Shown one piece after another: positions 7,030-10,365 of a stretch of 10,365 nucleotides of DNA. The stretch's first letter is position 1. Each line of letters opens with the position of its first letter. The translations under genes were made by a program, and so were the position numbers. This DNA is from Treponema sp. (GTDB lineage Bacteria; Spirochaetota; Spirochaetia; Treponematales; Treponemataceae): NCBI GenBank assembly GCA_022510885.1, contig JAFLSP010000024.1:1-10365 (forward strand). Direction: 5' to 3'. The notes beneath the pieces were generated by a model that made no database searches, had not been told where the DNA came from, and saw only the letters and a program-made list of their open reading frames with translations.

Positions 7030-7045
7030 TGTTTCACGTGAAACA
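7030..7045. promoter_or_regulatory. parS: parS site 2 (ParB-binding centromere)
   Basis: This is a second, identical copy of TGTTTCACGTGAAACA. It starts 73 bases after the first, close to seven helical turns, so the two sites face nearly the same side of the DNA. The rest of the 6832-7120 spacer, apart from the gyrA terminator, shows no gene or other convincing signal. No intrinsic terminator for argA is evident here. Confidence 0.93.
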
Positions 7046-7120
7046 ATGTGTTGTGCGACCGCGTGGTTGTTTGATGCTTTTCGTGTCCTGCCGCGATGTC
7101 TTTTGTCAACTGAAAAATGC

Positions 7121-8479
7121 TCATCGCAGTTTCAGGCGCAGCAGTTTTGAGCCGCGCGCAGGAGACCACAATTGTTTGCGCTTTTCGGGGAGCGAAGCGA
7201 TGTCGTCTGGCTTGAACCCGAGGCTTTCAAACCAATCGGTCGTTTGGGTGGTCAGAACAAATACGCTGTCCAGTGCAAGTTGTTTTGCGCGGGTTATGAG
7301 GCTGTCCATGATTTTTGGACCAATGCCGATGTGAGCGCAGGTTTCGTCCACGGCAACGGCGGCGATTTCTCCCTGTGTATTGTCGTGGATATGTAGGGCG
7401 GCGCAGGCGCGGATGCCACCGTCCAGTTCGTAGACAATGTAATCTTGGTGCTGATTTTCGAGCTGTTCTTCGGTGCGCGGAAGCAGAATACCTTTTCTGA
7501 CAAACGGTTGTATGAGCGTGAGTACGGCGGCGATGTCGGCTCGCTCCATGGGGCGCAGTTTTCCGTAGTTGTTGGAGTAAATCATTGTGCCGGAACCTAA
7601 GTCGCTGAAAATTTCGCACGGAAGCGTGCCGTTGAGCGAACTGTTCAGAATATGTACGCGGGTAACGCCTTGCGTACAGGCAATTTTCCCCAAACGAACG
7701 ATAGACAGGATATGCTCATGCAGTTCTTTTTCATCAGCATTTAATGAATGGTCGGGCGTCTCATTTATCGTCAAAAATTCATTCAGTTCGTCGATGTTCA
7801 TGGCAGGAATGCAACCTTCGGGAGAAAGACCGATTCCTTGGGGAAGCGAAAAGTATTTTGCGGAGATTTCCGCATCGGGAACGAGAAAGAACAATTTGTC
7901 AGCCTGCATTCGCATTGCAATCTGTGCCGCCAGTTGCATGGACGAAATGTTGTACGGCTTTCCCGCGAGACTCCAGCCGATACAGGGGAAAATCGGAATA
8001 AAGCCGTTGGAAAGCACGGTGCGAATCGTGTCGCTGTCGATTTTGTCAATTTCGCCGGACGTGCCGAAATCTACGCCGTCAATCACGCCTTTTGCGCGCG
8101 CGCGCACCCAGTTTCCGATGACGGCGGTCAGGTGTTCACCGGCAAGGCTTGACATGACGATGTTCGCCACATCAAAGGCGGCAGTCTTAATGAGCGGCAT
8201 AGCGTTGTCGTCCGTAATGCGGCAACCGTCTCTGCGTTCCCACGGTATGCCGCTTTCCGCGAGGATTCTGTCTATGTGCTTGTGCGCACCTGGCACAAGC
8301 ATAACGCGCAGTCCCGCCTCTCGAATGAGCGAAATGTCGCGGATATGGTTTGTCCACAGCGGCGAGTCGATGATGCGGTCGTCTAAATAGATGACCACCG
8401 CCGCGTTCTTGAATCGACTGATGTAACGGATGACATCACGGATATGTTCTGCCCGCGTGAAAATTGTCTGCTCTTCCAT
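7121..8479 (-). CDS. argA: N-acetylglutamate synthase (amino-acid N-acetyltransferase)
   Basis: The enzyme acetylates L-glutamate from acetyl-CoA, the first committed step of arginine synthesis, in the cytoplasm. The 452-residue product has the classical ArgA layout: an N-terminal amino-acid-kinase-like domain (about 1-300), which in this family binds arginine for feedback inhibition, and a C-terminal GNAT domain (about 305-452). Close matches to Escherichia coli ArgA by memory include the DGVDFGTSGEIDKID segment (134-148), LIQPFVRKGILLPRTEEQLE (322-341) and VFVLTTQTTDWFESLGFKPDDI (406-427). The GNAT acetyl-CoA loop is HIGIGP (383-388). In the kinase-like domain, YLDDRI (31-36) replaces the glycine-rich phosphate loop, fitting a regulatory rather than ATP-using role. 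The ATG at 8479 has no ribosome site but sits just after a -10 element. Other arginine genes are absent from the window. Confidence 0.92.
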   Translation of the reverse strand: MEEQTIFTRAEHIRDVIRYISRFKNAAVVIYLDDRIIDSPLWTNHIRDISLIREAGLRVMLVPGAHKHIDRILAESGIPWERRDGCRITDDNAMPLIKTAAFDVANIVMSSLAGEHLTAVIGNWVRARAKGVIDGVDFGTSGEIDKIDSDTIRTVLSNGFIPIFPCIGWSLAGKPYNISSMQLAAQIAMRMQADKLFFLVPDAEISAKYFSLPQGIGLSPEGCIPAMNIDELNEFLTINETPDHSLNADEKELHEHILSIVRLGKIACTQGVTRVHILNSSLNGTLPCEIFSDLGSGTMIYSNNYGKLRPMERADIAAVLTLIQPFVRKGILLPRTEEQLENQHQDYIVYELDGGIRACAALHIHDNTQGEIAAVAVDETCAHIGIGPKIMDSLITRAKQLALDSVFVLTTQTTDWFESLGFKPDDIASLPEKRKQLWSPARGSKLLRLKLR

Positions 8480-8486
8480 AGGAATG

Positions 8487-8515
8487 AGTATATAAGGCGA
8501 GACAGGAAAAGTCTA
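8487..8515 (-). promoter_or_regulatory. Predicted argA promoter (leaderless or nearly so)
   Basis: On the minus strand TAGACT (8515-8510), a 17-base spacer and TATACT (8492-8487) resemble a sigma-70 promoter. The -10 ends 7 bases before the ATG at 8479, so transcription should begin at the ATG or one base earlier. No Shine-Dalgarno sequence is present. Prediction only. Confidence 0.5.
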
Positions 8516-8693
8516 TCAGGGGGAGGGTCGGTTGCTGGTTTTTTCTGCTAAACCAAGAATCCAAGGTATATTCTCGGCTATGTTCGGTGGCGCGTTTTGC
8601 AAAGTTCAGTACACTTTTGTAGGGCGTAGGAGAAGAGTCTGTAAGTCTATACCACACAAAAATGACGGCTTCCTAAGATTCCCTTGCGCACTT
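8516..8693 (+). ncRNA. Possible small RNA upstream of an orphan terminator
   Basis: This gap between argA and the nitroreductase gene has no credible protein, yet a plus-strand terminator lies at its right end with no plus-strand gene to serve. CAAGAATC (8553-8560) can pair with GATTCCCTTG (8678-8687) around a 2-base bulge, so the segment could fold. I could not match it to 6S, SRP, tmRNA or RNase P RNA, and I see no strong plus-strand promoter. The limits given are only the outer range. It could equally be relic sequence. Confidence 0.2.
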
Positions 8694-8729
8694 GGGCTGC
8701 CGATACGTTTTATGGGCAGCCCGTTTTTT
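8694..8729 (+). terminator. Intrinsic terminator on the plus strand, no obvious gene
   Basis: GGGCTGCC (8694-8701) pairs with GGCAGCCC (8715-8722). A small inner ATA/TAT stem may extend it. It is followed by G and six T residues (8724-8729). On the minus strand no T run follows the stem, so it would not end the pyrF-nitroreductase transcript well. It would stop plus-strand RNA before it runs into the nitroreductase gene antisense. Confidence 0.75.
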
Positions 8730-8740
8730 ATCCCTATTCC

Positions 8741-9334
8741 TTATTCTAACCACTCCACAACTTCCCCGAGCGGCTTGCGTGGACGCGCGGGCGGCGTTTC
8801 GTTCGGGTAGCCAATGGCAACGGCGGCAAGCAGTTCGCCGCGGTCGCCAAGCCACGCGCATAATTCTTTGTAGGCAAAGAAAATGTCGCATATCCACAGG
8901 CTGCCCAAGCCTTTTTCCGTGGCGGCGAGCAGCATGTTCTGCACGGCGGCACTCAGCGACTGAATGTTGCAGATTTCGTACACGCGCTCTTCGGGAGTCA
9001 GGTCGGCAAGTGCGCCTTTGCCTAGCGGGTTCAGCGCAAGGATGACGGCGGGGGCTTGCGCCATGATGCGGACGGTGTGCTTCGCGCCTTCGATGTATTT
9101 TTTGCTCTGCGGCAACAGCGCGTCGCCCGATTCTTCGCGGGCAATGCCGGTGCGGAACGCATCGAGCATCTTGTCTTTTGCCGCGCCCTGCACCACGATG
9201 AATTTCCACGGCTGCCGGTTTTTTGATGAGGGCGCAAGCGTCGCGCTTTGCAGGATTTCTTCGATGTCCTGCCGCTCCACGGGCGTGTCCAAAAAGGCGC
9301 GGATGCTGCGTCGCTCGTGGACTTCCCGAATCAT
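8741..9334 (-). CDS. Nitroreductase family FMN-dependent oxidoreductase
   Basis: The 197-residue product fits the small nitroreductase fold that binds FMN as a dimer and uses NAD(P)H to reduce nitro compounds, quinones or flavins. Family motifs: HERRSIRAFLDTPV (6-19), whose arginines and serine contact the FMN phosphate; APSSKNRQPWKFIVV (34-48); the central GLGSLWICD (142-150); and AIGYPNETPPARPRKPL (173-189). The natural substrate cannot be told. Its ATG overlaps the TGA of pyrF in the sequence ATGA (4 bp), and AAGGA lies 8 bases upstream, so it should be co-transcribed with and translationally coupled to pyrF. No own promoter or terminator was seen. Confidence 0.9.
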   Translation of the reverse strand: MIREVHERRSIRAFLDTPVERQDIEEILQSATLAPSSKNRQPWKFIVVQGAAKDKMLDAFRTGIAREESGDALLPQSKKYIEGAKHTVRIMAQAPAVILALNPLGKGALADLTPEERVYEICNIQSLSAAVQNMLLAATEKGLGSLWICDIFFAYKELCAWLGDRGELLAAVAIGYPNETPPARPRKPLGEVVEWLE

Positions 9335-10275
9335 GCTTCGTTTCCTTTTAATGCTTCTTTTGCGGCGAGCAGGTCTGCTTTTGCCGCGCGCGCGGCGTTT
9401 CCTGCCGCGTCCGAAATCTCTTTGAGGCAGAGGTTGCCGCTTTCCACTTTGTCGGCAAGTTCAGGGGCGGTTTTCCAGGCGCACAGGATGCCGCGTGAGG
9501 AGTTGACCACGCCGCCCGCTTTGTCGAGCAGCGTCGCCGCAATCCGTGCCGCGCCGCCCTGCGCCCCGTAGCCGGGAATCAAAAAGAAGATGTCGGGGTG
9601 TGCGTCGCGGAGCGCACGCGCGTCGCTTTCTTCCGTGCAGCCGACGACCGCGCCAACCGGCGAGCATGTTTGCCCGGGGTAGATTTTTTTGAACGATTCG
9701 CCGATGCGCTCCAGTTCTTCGCCCGTGCGGTCAAGCACCCGGCCGCCCGCCTTGAGTTCCTGCTGCTCGATGTCCGTCATACCGGGGTTCGACGTGCGCA
9801 GTAGTACAAAGATGCCTTTTCCGCCCGCTTCGCCGTTGGGCGCGCAGTAGTCGGTAAACGGCTTGAGCGTGTCAAATCCCATGTACGGGTTTACCGTGAT
9901 GATGTCAGTCTCAAACTCGCCGGAAAAATGCGCGCGCGCGTAAGCCTTTGCCGTGTCCGCAATGTCGCCGCGCTTCACGTCGCTGATGGCAATCAGACCG
10001 GCTTCCTTCACCGCGCGAATCGTCTCGATATACGCCTTTAGCCCCGCAATCCCCATCGCCTCGTAGTACGCAATCTGGATTTTGCAGCAGCACGCCGTTT
10101 TTTCTGCGGCAACGCGCTTGATGATTTCCTTGTTGTACGCAAGAATCGCGTCGGAGGGCGAGTCAAAAACCGACAGCAGCGGCGCGGGCAGGTATGACGG
10201 GTCGGTGTCAAGCCCCACGCAGAGCGGCCCGCGCTCTTCCGCCGCGTCCCGCAATTGTTCCATGAGATGTTTCAT
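9331..10275 (-). CDS. pyrF: Orotidine 5'-phosphate decarboxylase (type 2)
   Basis: The enzyme converts OMP to UMP, the last step of de novo pyrimidine synthesis. From ATG at 10275 it has 314 residues, matching the longer type 2 form (as in mycobacteria) and not the roughly 230-residue type 1. Visible motifs: CVGLDTDPSYLP (19-30), an active-site lysine segment CKIQIAYYEA (64-73), the catalytic SDVKRGDIADTAKAYA (98-113), VNPYMGFD (128-135), LLRTSNPG (158-165) and the phosphate-binding end VNSSRGI (257-263). A GTG at 10281 would add two residues, but the ATG coincides with the predicted transcription start, so I chose it. No ribosome site is present. The next gene, a nitroreductase, overlaps by 4 bp. 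Confidence 0.93.
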   Translation of the reverse strand: MKHLMEQLRDAAEERGPLCVGLDTDPSYLPAPLLSVFDSPSDAILAYNKEIIKRVAAEKTACCCKIQIAYYEAMGIAGLKAYIETIRAVKEAGLIAISDVKRGDIADTAKAYARAHFSGEFETDIITVNPYMGFDTLKPFTDYCAPNGEAGGKGIFVLLRTSNPGMTDIEQQELKAGGRVLDRTGEELERIGESFKKIYPGQTCSPVGAVVGCTEESDARALRDAHPDIFFLIPGYGAQGGAARIAATLLDKAGGVVNSSRGILCAWKTAPELADKVESGNLCLKEISDAAGNAARAAKADLLAAKEALKGNEA

Positions 10276-10281
10276 GCGCAC

Positions 10282-10310
10282 AGTGTAGCAGAATTCCGCC
10301 GCGTTGAGAA
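10282..10310 (-). promoter_or_regulatory. Predicted pyrF promoter (leaderless)
   Basis: On the minus strand TTCTCA (10310-10305), a 17-base spacer and TACACT (10287-10282) with an upstream TGC make an extended -10 promoter. Counting from the -10 puts +1 on the A of the pyrF ATG at 10275. It fits inside the 39-base gap after the upstream gene. Prediction only. Confidence 0.5.
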
Positions 10311-10314
10311 GCGG

Positions 10315-10365
10315 TTACTTGGCGTAGGTGCGCTTCACTTTCTGCGTGGTCGTCATTTCGAGCGG
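10315..10365 (-). CDS. C-terminal end of an unidentified protein, possibly an AMP-forming acyl-CoA synthetase
   Basis: An open frame enters from the window edge and ends at TAA (10317-10315), giving PLEMTTTQKVKRTYAK as the last 16 residues. The pattern (E)-M-T-x-T-x-K-V-K-R recalls the C-terminal lysine motif of AMP-forming long-chain acyl-CoA ligases, but 16 residues are too few to be sure. The gene lies on the same strand as pyrF, 39 bases upstream of it. Confidence 0.4.
   Translation of the reverse strand, partial: PLEMTTTQKVKRTYAK

Noticed and set aside
6956..7334. Two small plus-strand open frames (6956-7150, 7029-7334) both beginning MFHVK
   Set aside because: Their shared start is simply the translation of the parS palindrome. 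They have no ribosome site, no family resemblance, and the second runs antisense into argA.
8094..8105. Alternating GC run of 12 bases in argA, a possible Z-DNA tract
   Set aside because: It encodes the ordinary Arg-Ala-Arg-Ala segment of the protein and fits the local codon use.
8350..8358. TTGTCCACA, a DnaA box-like nonamer inside argA
   Set aside because: Isolated, inside a coding region, one mismatch, no neighbouring origin signals; chance match.
8436..8657. 73-codon minus-strand open frame before argA
   Set aside because: It overlaps the argA promoter and start in another frame and has low-complexity, unrecognisable content.
8532..8810. 92-codon plus-strand open frame covering the orphan terminator
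   Set aside because: It reads through a strong terminator hairpin and into the end of the nitroreductase gene on the opposite strand; no ribosome site or family match.
1..10365. CRISPR array, insertion sequence, prophage, tRNA or rRNA
   Set aside because: I saw no regularly spaced repeats, transposase or integrase motifs, cloverleaf-like segments or rRNA sequence anywhere in the window.

Overview
The window looks like the replication-origin neighbourhood of a bacterial chromosome. Sequence is moderately GC-rich with coding-dense spacing. The N-terminal half of the GyrA protein (the run through HGDASVYDALVRLGQDF and PPAAYRYTEAKM) and the DnaA and GyrB proteins resemble treponemal proteins as I remember them, so my best guess is a spirochaete of the Treponema type. 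That assignment is from memory, not from a search, and is only moderately secure.

Layout from left to right. (1) Positions 1-540, minus strand: a flavin reductase-like gene, cut by the window edge. (2) Positions 541-826, no gene: a candidate oriC. It holds a DnaA box, a short GC cluster and six DnaA-trio triplets in the same order and orientation as the Bacillus subtilis basal unwinding system, followed by an AT-rich stretch. (3) Positions 827-2221, minus strand: dnaA, transcribed toward the origin. (4) Positions 2222-2322: a divergent control region in which the proposed dnaA and gyrB promoters overlap. (5) Positions 2323-6831, plus strand: gyrB and gyrA, ending at a clear intrinsic terminator. 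(6) Positions 6832-7120: a spacer between convergent genes with two perfect parS palindromes. (7) Positions 7121-8479, minus strand: a classical two-domain ArgA. (8) Positions 8480-8740: a spacer with the argA promoter and an unexplained plus-strand terminator. (9) Positions 8741-10275, minus strand: pyrF followed by a nitroreductase-family gene that overlaps it by 4 bp. (10) Positions 10315-10365, minus strand: the last 16 codons of another gene.

Functionally, the left two thirds are one chromosome-maintenance block: the origin, its initiator, the gyrase that supplies negative supercoils for opening and fork progress, and ParB-binding sites for origin segregation. The right third is metabolism (arginine and pyrimidine synthesis, a flavin oxidoreductase).

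No novel defence or mobile system was found. The most interesting observations are the well-formed BUS-type origin, the twin parS sites, three promoters placed so that transcription would begin at or next to the start codon (dnaA, argA, pyrF), interlocked dnaA/gyrB promoters, unusual residues at two quinolone-pocket positions of gyrase, and an orphan terminator that may mark a small RNA.
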